This document shows positions 19,490-28,721 of a DNA stretch of 64,000 bases, in pieces. The notes under the pieces are model-generated. The model did no database searches, was not told where the DNA came from, and was given only the letters and a program-made list of their open reading frames with translations. Position 1 is the first letter of the stretch, and each line of letters opens with the position of its first letter. The position numbers were made by a program, and so were the translations under genes. The stretch covers positions 434,001-498,000 of the forward strand of contig NZ_AP014821.1 of the NCBI RefSeq assembly GCF_001548115.1, in the 5' to 3' direction. This DNA is from Geminocystis sp. NIES-3709 (lineage in GTDB: Bacteria > Cyanobacteriota > Cyanobacteriia > Cyanobacteriales > Cyanobacteriaceae).

Positions 19490-22378
19490 ATGGACTTAAT
19501 TTTATGTCATCAAACGGCCGATTTTGACGCACTAGGTGCAGCAGTTGGTTTAACAAAGCTACATCAAGGAGCAAAAATTGTTTTAACTGGTGGTGCTCAT
19601 CCTTCCGTGAGAAGGTTTTTAGCTTTACATCGAGATGAATTTGATTTAATTGAATTTCGTAGTGTTAATCCTCAAAAAATCAGACGTTTATTTATTGTGG
19701 ATACTAACCAGTTCGATCGACTAGGAAAAGTAGTAGAATGGTTACACTTAGAACATTTAGAATCAATTACTATCTACGATCATCATGAGGAAAATCATCC
19801 TAGTAAAAATGAGCATATTAAGGCCACTACCATAAAGCATATAAAAAAAGTGGCCAGTTGTGCCAGTTTAATTTGTGAATTTTTGCAACAAAACGGAATC
19901 ACTCTGACTAATATCGAAGCCACCGTTATGGCTTTGGGTATTCATGTTGACACCGGCTCACTTACTTTTGAGCAAACCACCCCTAGGGATGCTGCCGCTT
20001 TAGCATGGTTAATGAGTCAAGGGGTTAATATGCGTACTTTAGGAGAATATGTCGAGCCTAGTTTATCTCCCCAGTTACAAGAATTATTGCCCAAAGTATT
20101 AAAAGATTTGCAAACCGAGACGATTAACGGTAGTTGCGTGGCATGGATTTTGTTAGAAACTCCTAACTTTATTGCCGGATTGTCTAACTTAACTGAGAGA
20201 ATTAGAAATTTAGTAGAAATTGATGTTTTATTATTTGGACACTTTTACAATAAACATAAATCTTCTCAGCCTTACCCCCTTACTGCTAAATCTGGGGGTG
20301 ACTTCTCAGAAAATAGCAAGATAGAAATACGGGAAGAAAAAAAAGTCCCTACAGTTGGGGATTTAGAGGCGAATTATGATAATAAAAAAATAATTACACT
20401 TGATAATTTAGACGTTAATTCTGAAAGTAACAAAGGAAAATTAACCGTCATTGGACGAAGTAAGTTAGAATCTGTCAATTTAGCCTCTATTTTTACAGAT
20501 TTTGGCGGAGGAGGTCATAGTAGTGCCGCTTCCTTTTGTTTTCGTTGTGAAAATCCTCAAGATGTGATCGATAATTTATTACATCGCATTAAAAATTTAA
20601 TTCCTCCTCCCCTCATGGCAAGAGATTTAATGTCATCTCCTGTGCGGACAATTCGCCCTTCCACTACTATAGAAGAAGCTCAACGGATTTTACTACGTTA
20701 TGGGCATTCAGGTTTATTCGTCGTTAATAGTAAAGCAGAATTGCAAGGGGTTATTTCTCGCCGTGATATTGATTTAGCTTTACATCATGGTTTTTCCCAT
20801 GCACCTGTTAAGGGTTATATGACAAAAAATGTGCAAGTTATTCATCCTGATACTTCTTTAGGAGAAATTGAGGGGTTGATGGTAAGTAATGATATTGGTA
20901 GATTGCCTGTTATTGCCGATAATGAGTTGTTGGGTATTGTTACTCGTACCGATGTTTTAAGGTATCTTCATCAAACTAGGCAAAACATTGATAATTTTAC
21001 CCAAGAAGAAAATTCTCCTTTGTTATCTTGCCTTTCTCCTTCTTTAGCGAAACATTTACATCCCCCTATTTGGACGTTATTACAACAAGGGGCTAGTTAT
21101 GCACAAAGTCAAGGATGGCATCTCTATTTAGTAGGTGGTGGGGTTAGAGATTTATTGTTAACAGAAGAATATCAAACTTTTTCTTTACAAGATATTGATT
21201 TAGTCGTCGATGGTTTTCACCGCACAGCAATTACAGGGGCAGGAGTAAAATTAGCGGAAGCGTTACAAAGTTTTTATCCTCAAGCCCGACTGAGTATTCA
21301 TGGAGAGTTTCAGACGGCGGCGTTGTTATGGCATAAAGACGAAATTTTAGATTCATTATGGGTGGACATTGCCACCGCTCGCACGGAATTCTATCCTTAT
21401 CCAGCGGCCAATCCTGAAGTTGAATCTTCCTCTATTCGTCAAGATTTATATCGTCGAGACTTTACTATTAATGCTTTAGCTATTCGTCTTACTAATCCTC
21501 ATGGTGGTGAGTTATTAGATTTTTTTGGTGGTTTAGAGGATTTACGATCGAATCTTATCAGAGTTTTGCATCCTAATAGCTTTATTGAAGATCCTACCAG
21601 AATTTTTCGGGCGGTAAGATTTGCGGTGAGATTAAATTTCACCATTGAGGCACAAACGAGAGAATATATTAATTATGCTATTTCCTGTGGAGTTTATGAA
21701 AGAGTCAGCCTCGAAAAAACCTCTATTCCTGCTTTAACAACTCGTTTAAAAGCAGAGTTAAATTATATTCTTCAAGCTCAATATTGGAAACCTGCTTTAA
21801 AATTATTAGCTGAAATTAATGCTTTAAAATGTCTCCATAATAATTGTAAATTGACTCCTCAATTGTGGTGGCAAATTCGTTGTCTCGATCGATGGTTAAA
21901 ATATTATAATTTAGATGAAAAAAATCAGAAAGTATCTTCTTGGCTATTAAGACTAGAAATTATTTTGGCATCCTTTGAAGAAGGAGTAAAAGTCGCAGAA
22001 AATTTGCAATTACCGAAAGATAGTATTGAAAGATTAAAATATCTATCAATTAATAATGAAAAAATTAAAACCGAATTATTTTCTTATCAAAATATCAGTC
22101 AAAAAGTAAAATTTTTATCAAGTTATCAATCTATTTCTTTGCTATTAATTGCTGTTAAAAATAATAAAAACATCAGAAGCACTATCTGGAAATATCTAAT
22201 GAAATGGAGTAAAGTTAAACCTATTTTAAATGGCGATGACTTAAGAAAATTTGGTTATAAACCAAGTAAACAATATAAACAAATATTAACTGAAATACAG
22301 GGATTATATTTAGACGGAAAAATCAATAATTTTCAGGAAGCGAAAAACTTGATTTTTAAAAAATATCCTTGTTATTAA
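19490..22378 (+). CDS. tRNA nucleotidyltransferase (probable A-adding) fused to DHH and CBS domains
   Basis: 962 residues. N-terminus: DHH/DHHA1 phosphoesterase-like domain (DFDALGAA near residue 12, YDHHEE near 97, GGGHSSAAS near 339). Centre: two CBS domains (ARDLMSSPV near 377, YMTKNVQVIHPD near 443). C-terminus: class II nucleotidyltransferase head with YLVGGGVRDLLL (about 544) and the metal-binding DIDLVVDG (about 566), then RRDFTINALAI and neck/body helices. In Synechocystis and Aquifex the tRNA CCA end is built by separate CC-adding and A-adding enzymes; this window has both, and the long DHH-CBS form is the A-adding candidate. The specificity is inference. The DHH and CBS parts may sense nucleotides. 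Confidence 0.9.
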   Translation: MDLILCHQTADFDALGAAVGLTKLHQGAKIVLTGGAHPSVRRFLALHRDEFDLIEFRSVNPQKIRRLFIVDTNQFDRLGKVVEWLHLEHLESITIYDHHEENHPSKNEHIKATTIKHIKKVASCASLICEFLQQNGITLTNIEATVMALGIHVDTGSLTFEQTTPRDAAALAWLMSQGVNMRTLGEYVEPSLSPQLQELLPKVLKDLQTETINGSCVAWILLETPNFIAGLSNLTERIRNLVEIDVLLFGHFYNKHKSSQPYPLTAKSGGDFSENSKIEIREEKKVPTVGDLEANYDNKKIITLDNLDVNSESNKGKLTVIGRSKLESVNLASIFTDFGGGGHSSAASFCFRCENPQDVIDNLLHRIKNLIPPPLMARDLMSSPVRTIRPSTTIEEAQRILLRYGHSGLFVVNSKAELQGVISRRDIDLALHHGFSHAPVKGYMTKNVQVIHPDTSLGEIEGLMVSNDIGRLPVIADNELLGIVTRTDVLRYLHQTRQNIDNFTQEENSPLLSCLSPSLAKHLHPPIWTLLQQGASYAQSQGWHLYLVGGGVRDLLLTEEYQTFSLQDIDLVVDGFHRTAITGAGVKLAEALQSFYPQARLSIHGEFQTAALLWHKDEILDSLWVDIATARTEFYPYPAANPEVESSSIRQDLYRRDFTINALAIRLTNPHGGELLDFFGGLEDLRSNLIRVLHPNSFIEDPTRIFRAVRFAVRLNFTIEAQTREYINYAISCGVYERVSLEKTSIPALTTRLKAELNYILQAQYWKPALKLLAEINALKCLHNNCKLTPQLWWQIRCLDRWLKYYNLDEKNQKVSSWLLRLEIILASFEEGVKVAENLQLPKDSIERLKYLSINNEKIKTELFSYQNISQKVKFLSSYQSISLLLIAVKNNKNIRSTIWKYLMKWSKVKPILNGDDLRKFGYKPSKQYKQILTEIQGLYLDGKINNFQEAKNLIFKKYPCY

Positions 22379-22394
22379 AGAAGTTTAATTTTAC

Positions 22395-23174
22395 TTAAAT
22401 TTTTGATAAAGGTAAAGGAGTATCAGGAACAGAAATTAGGTCAATTAATCCCAATTGGATATAGGGTAACATTAATCTTGTCATTGACATTATATCTTGA
22501 TTTAATTGTAGGCTTAAATCTCGTAAAGTATTTTTGCCGTTAAACAATTTCATCATGATTTGATAAGTTTTTGGTGAGGTTTTTTGTTTTAGTTGATCTG
22601 ATTGACGAACTAGGGGACAATCATTAGGAAAACGATCGGCTAATTTTGCACCTTGCCATTTTTGCCAATCTTCCCATGCTTCTACAATAACCTGATCTGC
22701 ATCAATAAAAACTAATTGACTCGGTAAAGATTGAGAAGTATTTAACTGAAAAACAATTTCCATCGCTTGAGTAACATCGAATAAAATTTCGACAATGGCA
22801 TTGCGTATAATTTGGCTTAATTGTTGTCTAGTAACTAACTGTTGTTCTAACCAATAATTTAATAACTCATATTCCCAACATTTCTGTAAACTATCTTTAT
22901 TTAAAGCCTTTTTGTCAATGGAAGGTAAATAAGTAATTAAAGCCGGTGCAAATCTCGTCACATTTCTAATCCATCTTCTTACGGGATGTTTACCGCCAGT
23001 TGCATAAATAATTCTTCCTAGGTAAAGATAAAAAGTCCATTCTTCACCTTTGGATGATCCCAATATTAATTCGCCAGTAAACTGAGGTTGTTTGAGAGTT
23101 TGAAATAGATTAGACTGTCTTGAACCGATAAATTCTCGAATAGGAACTTTAGGAGATTTGCTGGATTCTGTCAT
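22395..23174 (-). CDS. PATAN (DUF4388) domain protein without receiver domain
   Basis: 259 residues. The first 120 show the PATAN domain found at the N-terminus of cyanobacterial PatA/PixG-type response regulators (FTGELILGSSKGEEWTFYL, GRIIYATGGKHPVRRW). The remaining part is the helical region usual between PATAN and the receiver domain (KTYQIMMKLFNGKNTLRDL, a winged-helix-like unit). The C-terminal phospho-receiver domain is absent; the stop is normal, with no receiver sequence downstream. Such proteins take part in phototaxis or heterocyst signalling; a receiver-less form may act as an interaction partner for other regulators. Convergent with the tRNA nucleotidyltransferase gene. Confidence 0.82.
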   Translation of the reverse strand: MTESSKSPKVPIREFIGSRQSNLFQTLKQPQFTGELILGSSKGEEWTFYLYLGRIIYATGGKHPVRRWIRNVTRFAPALITYLPSIDKKALNKDSLQKCWEYELLNYWLEQQLVTRQQLSQIIRNAIVEILFDVTQAMEIVFQLNTSQSLPSQLVFIDADQVIVEAWEDWQKWQGAKLADRFPNDCPLVRQSDQLKQKTSPKTYQIMMKLFNGKNTLRDLSLQLNQDIMSMTRLMLPYIQLGLIDLISVPDTPLPLSKI

Positions 23175-23316
23175 TACTACAATTTACATTCAGTGATTAA
23201 GGTTACTAAAATTGATCTTATGATGAACAGTGATGATGAAATAAAATTTACACTAACATTCTTTAGTTTATCTTTATTTGAGCAAGTTCAATAAATATTT
23301 TAGGGAATAAAGAAAG

Positions 23317-23913
23317 ATGATGAAAACCAATACAATTCTACAAAATTTGATGAAGGAAGTGGAAATCAACGATTACCTTGAACTAAGTCGTAAAAGTCAG
23401 GTTTCAGAATTACAATTTTATCGTTTAGAAAATAATTTACTAGATCATATCCCTTTGGGAGTGTTAAAGAAAATAGCTCAAGTTTTCAATATATCTGTCA
23501 CCATGTTGATTGAAAAGTTAGAGAATATAGATGATCGAGATTCAGGGACAAAAAATGAGGAATTAACAACCAGTATAATAAATGAATATCAACGGGAAAC
23601 TATTTCTATTTTAGAGTCTTTGCTATTGCAATTACCAACCTTTAGTTATGCGGTAAAAAATAATCCTGATTTGCCGGCTATTCGTTTGTTACCTTTACTT
23701 GAACCACTCAATAAGTTATTATCCTCTTGGGAGATAGACTCGATCGGAAAAGTTGGTGATATAGTTACTTATAATCCTCAAGAACATGAATTAATGGATT
23801 ATGGTGATGATGATAACCCTACCCAAGTGGAAATACGTTATGTTGGTTATCGTCAAAAAGATAAGTTGTTATACCGTGCTAAAGTAAGCCCTGTAACAAT
23901 AAACAATGAATAA
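23317..23913 (+). CDS. HTH (XRE-like) protein with GrpE-like C-terminus
   Basis: 198 residues. Residues 12-66 form a Cro/C1-type helix-turn-helix (YLELSRKSQVSELQFYRLE, PLGVLKKIAQVFNISVTML). The middle is a helical segment and the C-terminal 50 residues (KVGDIVTYNPQEHELMDYG, EIRYVGYR, LYRAKVSP) resemble the beta-domain of the DnaK nucleotide exchange factor GrpE. This combination occurs in cyanobacteria; the function is not established. No dnaK/dnaJ next door. An arsR-type gene follows after 15 bases in the same direction, suggesting a shared transcript. Confidence 0.75.
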   Translation: MMKTNTILQNLMKEVEINDYLELSRKSQVSELQFYRLENNLLDHIPLGVLKKIAQVFNISVTMLIEKLENIDDRDSGTKNEELTTSIINEYQRETISILESLLLQLPTFSYAVKNNPDLPAIRLLPLLEPLNKLLSSWEIDSIGKVGDIVTYNPQEHELMDYGDDDNPTQVEIRYVGYRQKDKLLYRAKVSPVTINNE

Positions 23914-23928
23914 ATTATTAACTTATTT

Positions 23929-24252
23929 ATGGTTTTAAAAGAAATTAATGATACGGAAAGTCTTGTCAAAGGTTTTCAGGCTTTATCGGATAGTAAAAGG
24001 ATGCAGGTATTAGATTTGTTGCGCACCAGAGAATTATGCGTTTGTGAAATTACGGAAATTTTAGAAATATCTCAATCAAAGTTATCTTTTCATCTCAAAA
24101 CTTTACGAGAAGCAAATTTAGTTAATACTCGTCAGGAAGGGAAATGGACATACTACAGTATAAATCTAGTCAAAATGGTGGTTTTAGAACAATATTTATC
24201 TGAATTTAGACGATCGATCGTGACACTTCCTACTCGCATTTGTCAAGATTAA
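23929..24252 (+). CDS. ArsR/SmtB family transcriptional regulator
   Basis: 107 residues with the winged-helix ArsR fold (FQALSDSKRMQVLDLLR, recognition helix ISQSKLSFHLKTLREANLV, wing GKWTYYSI). The ELCVCEI motif with Cys37 and Cys39 matches the alpha-3 metal/metalloid site of ArsR/CadC-type sensors, so it may release DNA on binding arsenite, antimonite or a heavy metal. Lies 15 bases after the HTH-GrpE-like gene; a gene for an ArsC-fold protein lies convergently downstream. No arsenite pump gene is nearby, so its regulon is not evident from context. Confidence 0.9.
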   Translation: MVLKEINDTESLVKGFQALSDSKRMQVLDLLRTRELCVCEITEILEISQSKLSFHLKTLREANLVNTRQEGKWTYYSINLVKMVVLEQYLSEFRRSIVTLPTRICQD

Positions 24253-24297
24253 TTGAGAATTTTAAAAGAAACAACTTGATTGTAGAATTAAAAAAAT

Positions 24298-24654
24298 TCA
24301 ATTACATAACAGTTCTTTTTTGACGGTTTCATTCGCCCGAAATCCCACTAAAACCCCTTGATTATTTTTGACAAATAAAGGTCTTTTTAAAAGCATAGCA
24401 TCCTGAGCAAAAGCATCGATCCATTGTTCTTGCGTCCATGTATTTTTTTCTTCTCCTAAAGCACGATAAGATAAGCCAGAAGTATTGCGCATCGATTTTA
24501 TTCCCAAAGATTTTACCCAATTTTCGATCGAATTTTTTGAAGGAGGATGTTCTTTTGTATTGATAAATTGATAATTTACGTTGTTTTCTTCTAACCATGT
24601 GAGAGCTTTTTTACAAGTACTACAATTAGGAATTCCATATACTAATAAAGTCAT
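24298..24654 (-). CDS. ArsC/Spx family thioredoxin-fold protein
   Basis: 118 residues of the ArsC/Spx/YffB family. The N-terminal IPNCSTCKKALTWLEEN holds a CxxC pair (Cys11, Cys14), and LLKRPLFVKNNQGVLVGFR near the C-terminus is the family's substrate-loop region. The CxxC is more like Spx or YffB than classical one-Cys ArsC arsenate reductases, so redox or regulatory roles are as likely as arsenate reduction. Convergent with the ArsR-type gene 45 bases away, which is suggestive but not proof of a link. Confidence 0.85.
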   Translation of the reverse strand: MTLLVYGIPNCSTCKKALTWLEENNVNYQFINTKEHPPSKNSIENWVKSLGIKSMRNTSGLSYRALGEEKNTWTQEQWIDAFAQDAMLLKRPLFVKNNQGVLVGFRANETVKKELLCN

Positions 24655-24672
24655 AATTTTGAGTCAGATATT

Positions 24673-24715
24673 AAATATTTTCAATAAAAGGTGTTAGGTA
24701 TTAGGTAGTAGATAT
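24673..24715 (+). repeat. Dispersed repeat with heptamer tail (family B copy 3, diverged)
   Basis: AAATATTTTCAATAAAAGG followed by TGTTAGG, TATTAGG, TAGTAGA in register of seven. Shares the AAAAGGTGTTAGGTA core with the copies at 6706-6755 and 16296-16348, upstream of the ArsC-like gene. Confidence 0.5.
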
Positions 24716-24849
24716 TAAGTTAAATTAAAACTGCGGGTTTTATAACAATGGAATTTTTAAAATGATTAAGACTATATTTAGGTGATAGCTAATTTATCAT
24801 AACTACTCTACAAAAGTCATTCTTTATTAAGTTATTTAAGGTTTTTAGA

Positions 24850-25401
24850 TTAAATAGAAAACTCATTTTTGTTAAAAATATCAAGGATTGTTTGTTTTTG
24901 TTCATCATCATATCCCCATCGATTTAAAAAGTCTTGATAAACTCCTTTTTTATCTTTTATAGTATTAGTTAAAGAAATTATTTTTTCGTTACTTTGTGGT
25001 AAAGATAATTTATTTATTAACATTAAACTTCTTTGAGTAACTCCATAAGATTTTTCCGCCATTTCTAAATTATTATTTCTAGTATGGGTTATTTTCATTG
25101 CCGTGGACATTGCCACATTTTTGACTAATAATTCGCTGACAATTTCTGGAGAAGTTTTTAAACCTTCAATAATACCTGATGATACTCCATCGACAATAGA
25201 ATTTTCATGAGTTAAATAAGTAACAAAAAACCCCCTTGCTCCATTTTCTGTTAAAACTAAAGAAGATACGATCGAGCTTTTTTCTGACTCAGATAATTGA
25301 GGTATTTGTTCAATAAAATTTGTGGTTAAATTGATGGCTTCTTCAAAAGTAATATTTTCATGAGCAATTAAATTCATTTTTTTTTTTAATTTTTTCCACA
25401 T
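24850..25401 (-). CDS. Hypothetical protein, all-helical
   Basis: 183 residues from ATG at 25401; a start at the inner Met (25377) is equally possible, giving MNLIAHENITFEEAIN. I do not recognise the family. It is helical throughout, with LSESEKSSIVSSLVLTENGARG and GVSSGIIEGLKTSPEIVSELLV in the middle and a C-terminal DFLNRWGYDDEQKQTILDIF. No signal peptide, membrane span or cysteine motif. Divergent from the DUF1800/DUF1501 pair with about 125 bases between, so a shared control region is possible. Confidence 0.75.
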   Translation of the reverse strand: MWKKLKKKMNLIAHENITFEEAINLTTNFIEQIPQLSESEKSSIVSSLVLTENGARGFFVTYLTHENSIVDGVSSGIIEGLKTSPEIVSELLVKNVAMSTAMKITHTRNNNLEMAEKSYGVTQRSLMLINKLSLPQSNEKIISLTNTIKDKKGVYQDFLNRWGYDDEQKQTILDIFNKNEFSI

Positions 25402-25527
25402 AAAAGTATTATATAACTATCTGATAGAGCTATTTTTGTAGTCAAGATTTACTGCAAAAAACTTTAACTCCCCAAACAAACATTTTTATATGTTATAACA
25501 AATCTATAGATATTCTGGTTCAATAAA

Positions 25528-26940
25528 ATGACTTCTTTATCATCTTCACAACAAAATTTTCATATAAGTAATAGAATTACTTTTGGAATGACAACTACAG
25601 ATATTAATAAACTCGATCGTGTAGGAATTAGTACTTTTATTACAGAACAATTAAACTCCAAAAATATTGATATTTCTGCTAATTTAACTGATAAAATTAA
25701 TGAGTATCAAGGTTTAAAAATGAATGTCTCAGACATCTTTAAAAACTATTATGTAAAGTATCTTCTCTCTGATGAGGGAAAAGAAAGTTTATCTGATAAA
25801 CAAAAAAAATACATAAAGCAAGAAAGACGTAAATTTTTTAATGAAACCTTAGATCTAAAGATTTATAAGTCTGTAAATAATCCTCGTCAATTAGAAGAAT
25901 TAATGACAGATTTTTGGTTTAATCACTTTAACGTTTTTGCCAATAAATTACCGAATTATCAAAGATTTTTAATTCATAATTATGAGACACAAGCAATACA
26001 AGCTCATGCTTTAGGGAAATTTCGAGATTTATTACAAGCAACGGCACAACACCCATCAATGTTATATTACTTGGATAACTGGCAAAATGTGAGTCCCAGA
26101 GATAAAAAATCCTCTAAAGGTTTAAATGAAAATTATGCGAGGGAATTGATGGAACTCCATACGTTGGGAGTAAATGGAGGCTATACTCAGGAAGATGTTA
26201 TTAGTTTGGCTCGTATTTTGACAGGATGGGGAATAATGAATCAAAAAACCCCTCAAAATGAAAATGGATTTTATTTTTTTGAAAGTTTACATGATTACGG
26301 AGATAAAAATTTTTTAGGTCATACAATCAAAGGTTCTGGTATAGAAGAAGTTTATCAAGCCTTAGATATTTTAGCTTATCATCCTTCAACAGCTAATTAT
26401 ATTAGTTATAAATTAACTCAATTTTTTGTAGCAGATAATCCTCCTAATAGTCTTGTGAAAAAACTTGCTAAAACTTTTCTGGATACTCAGGGAGATATTA
26501 AGATTGTGTTAGGAAAATTATTTGATAGTGAAGAATTTTGGGATAGTAAATATTATGGAAATAAATTTAAAACTCCTTATCAATATGTGATTTCTCTTTT
26601 AAGAATAAGAAATATAGAAAATCCTCCTTTGACTTCAACAATGGCAACTTTAAGAGATTTAGCCATGTCTCCTTATAATTGTGTAACCCCTGATGGTTAT
26701 AAAAATATTCAATCAGCATGGTTAAGTCCAGATGCTATGATAAAAAGAGTTAATTTTGCGACTAATATATCTAGTGGTAAAAATGAAAAAATAAATAATA
26801 ATTCTCAAGTTAATCCTCGTACATTTTTTAAAAACTTTACTGATTTTTTCTCTAGTAAAACGATCGAGCTTATTAAAAATACAGATCAAAAATGGCAGTC
26901 AGCTTTAATATTAGGTAGTCCTGAAATGATGTACAAATAA
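25528..26940 (+). CDS. DUF1800 family protein
   Basis: 470 residues with the DUF1800 signatures: ISNRITFGMTTTDINKLDRVG near the start, MTDFWFNHFNVF (about residues 125-136), HPSMLYYLDNWQN (about 175-187), NYARELMELHTLGVNGGYTQ (about 202-221) and GWGIMNQ. Function unknown; the family is widespread and nearly always encoded beside a DUF1501 gene, as here (15 bases apart). No signal peptide is obvious in this member. Probably works together with the next gene product in cell-envelope or extracellular processes, by association only. Confidence 0.92.
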   Translation: MTSLSSSQQNFHISNRITFGMTTTDINKLDRVGISTFITEQLNSKNIDISANLTDKINEYQGLKMNVSDIFKNYYVKYLLSDEGKESLSDKQKKYIKQERRKFFNETLDLKIYKSVNNPRQLEELMTDFWFNHFNVFANKLPNYQRFLIHNYETQAIQAHALGKFRDLLQATAQHPSMLYYLDNWQNVSPRDKKSSKGLNENYARELMELHTLGVNGGYTQEDVISLARILTGWGIMNQKTPQNENGFYFFESLHDYGDKNFLGHTIKGSGIEEVYQALDILAYHPSTANYISYKLTQFFVADNPPNSLVKKLAKTFLDTQGDIKIVLGKLFDSEEFWDSKYYGNKFKTPYQYVISLLRIRNIENPPLTSTMATLRDLAMSPYNCVTPDGYKNIQSAWLSPDAMIKRVNFATNISSGKNEKINNNSQVNPRTFFKNFTDFFSSKTIELIKNTDQKWQSALILGSPEMMYK

Positions 26941-26955
26941 CTTTAATAAAAAATT

Positions 26956-28176
26956 ATGAAAAGAAGAACTATTTTACAACAAATGGCATTATTCACTGGT
27001 AGCTTAATCATCCCTATCGGTGTTAATAGTTGGGTAGGTAAAACACTAGGAAAAACTGTCTCACAAAAAAAATTAATTGTGGTTTTTCTAAGGGGGGGAG
27101 TTGATGGTTTAAATGTAATTGTACCCCATGAAGAAGATGAATATTATGACAATCGCCCGACGATCGCACTTCCAGCCCCTAATGAAAAAAATGGAGTATT
27201 AGACTTAGATGGTTATTTTGGTTTAAATCCCGTTTTAAAAGATTTAATGCCATTGTGGGAAAAAAAACAACTGACTTTTGTTCATGGTTGCGGTTTGACA
27301 ACAAATACTCGATCGCATTTTCAAGCACAATACTATATGGAAAATGGTATTCCCGGCAGTGAAAAAGTCACTCAAGGTTGGATGAATCGTTTATTAGCCA
27401 TTTTAGGGGAGAAAAATCCCACTCAAGCGGTTAATGTGGGCTCGACAACTCCTCAAATCTTAACTGGTTCTATGCCTGTGGCTAATTTACCTAGAATAAA
27501 AGAGAATATCAAAAAACAACCCCTTGATCGTTCAGAAATAAATCAAATTTTTACTCAACTTTACAATGGCAATGATCCCTTAAGTTTGGCTTATCAACAA
27601 GGCAAACAAACAAGAGAAATATTTATGAGGGATTTAGAAAAAGACATGATGGAATCATCAAAAAATGCACCTTCTAGTTCTAATTTTGTTCAAGAAGTCA
27701 AGCAAATAGCTACTTTAATGAAAGGAGAAGCTAACACTCAGCTAGGCTTTATCGATTTGGGTGAATGGGATACCCATGTAAATCAATCCGCCGCTTTAAA
27801 TCAACGATTAGCACCTTTAGGAAAAGGATTAGCCACTTTAGTTAAAGAGTTAGGAGATACTTATAATGATACTACTATCGTTGTAATGTCAGAATTTGGA
27901 CGCACAGTGAAAGAAAATGGTAATAAAGGAACTGATCACGGTAGAGGCAATGTAATGTGGATTATTGGTAAAAATATTAAAGGGGGACAATTTTATGGAG
28001 AATGGCAAACATTAAAACCAGATCAATTATTTGAAGGTAGAGACGTTAATGTTTCCACAGATTTCCGTGAACCGATTGCGCATATTTTAAGTAAGAATTT
28101 TAACTTATCGGAACAATTAATTAGTCAAGTTTTACCCAATTTTAATCAAAAAAATAACCTTAATTTTTTATCTTGA
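26956..28176 (+). CDS. DUF1501 family protein (alkaline phosphatase/sulfatase-like fold), probable Tat substrate
   Basis: 406 residues. N-terminus MKRRTILQQMALFTGSLIIP has paired arginines followed by a hydrophobic stretch, a likely Tat or Sec-type signal. The DUF1501 core shows VVFLRGGVDGLNVIVPH, FVHGCGLTTNTRSHFQAQ, DLGEWDTHVNQ, VVMSEFGRTVKENG and GTDHGRGNVMWIIG, with Asp/His residues in places expected for metal ligands in the alkaline-phosphatase superfamily. Enzymatic activity is not established for the family. Starts 15 bases after the DUF1800 stop; a two-gene operon. Confidence 0.92.
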   Translation: MKRRTILQQMALFTGSLIIPIGVNSWVGKTLGKTVSQKKLIVVFLRGGVDGLNVIVPHEEDEYYDNRPTIALPAPNEKNGVLDLDGYFGLNPVLKDLMPLWEKKQLTFVHGCGLTTNTRSHFQAQYYMENGIPGSEKVTQGWMNRLLAILGEKNPTQAVNVGSTTPQILTGSMPVANLPRIKENIKKQPLDRSEINQIFTQLYNGNDPLSLAYQQGKQTREIFMRDLEKDMMESSKNAPSSSNFVQEVKQIATLMKGEANTQLGFIDLGEWDTHVNQSAALNQRLAPLGKGLATLVKELGDTYNDTTIVVMSEFGRTVKENGNKGTDHGRGNVMWIIGKNIKGGQFYGEWQTLKPDQLFEGRDVNVSTDFREPIAHILSKNFNLSEQLISQVLPNFNQKNNLNFLS

Positions 28177-28201
28177 GAAATAAGTTAAATAACTCTTAAT
28201 T

Positions 28202-28717
28202 TTAAGGATTACTGTCATAACGTTTATTTTCTGCATTATTGCAATTAGAAGTTGCCGTACTATCATAAATTCCTGTTCGTATCATACCGATCGAGGAAAT
28301 AATAATACATTTACCTGTTTCTTGCATAGCAGTACCCGAAAAATTTTTGCGTCTAATTTGTAATACTTGAGCATTGGCAGTTGTTCCTTGATATGCAAAT
28401 GCAATAGTTTGAGGTAATGTACCTGCACTAGAATTAATATCAACAATACTAGAATCAACCGTTATATTCTCTAAAAGACACCCTTGAGTAGTGGCTGTTA
28501 CCCCAGTAGTGGCGATCGTAAGGGTACAAGTAGCACTCTGACGATTGGCATTCAGTTGGGCTTCTAATAATGCACTTCTAATTTTACTAAAGGCTTCATT
28601 AACCCTTCCTTGTCTTTGAGAAGCCACTAAACTAGGAGCGCCGATGGCACTGACAATTCCCATAATCACGAATACAACCACTAATTCTAATAAACTAAAA
28701 CCACTTTCTTTATTCAT
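28202..28717 (-). CDS. GspH/FimT-type minor pseudopilin
   Basis: 171 residues from the ATG at 28717, chosen because it sits four bases after the stop of the upstream gene and gives a short leader. Prepilin motif KESG|FSLLELVVVFVIMG: cleavage after Gly6 and Glu at position +5 of the mature protein. The rest is a GspH/FimT-like domain (QGRVNEAFSKIRSALLEAQ, then beta-rich part with paired cysteines). Processed by PilD and inserted as a minor pilin. Third gene of a leftward minor-pilin operon. A start at 28744, overlapping the upstream gene, is less likely. Confidence 0.9.
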   Translation of the reverse strand: MNKESGFSLLELVVVFVIMGIVSAIGAPSLVASQRQGRVNEAFSKIRSALLEAQLNANRQSATCTLTIATTGVTATTQGCLLENITVDSSIVDINSSAGTLPQTIAFAYQGTTANAQVLQIRRKNFSGTAMQETGKCIIISSIGMIRTGIYDSTATSNCNNAENKRYDSNP

Positions 28718-28721
28718 CAAA

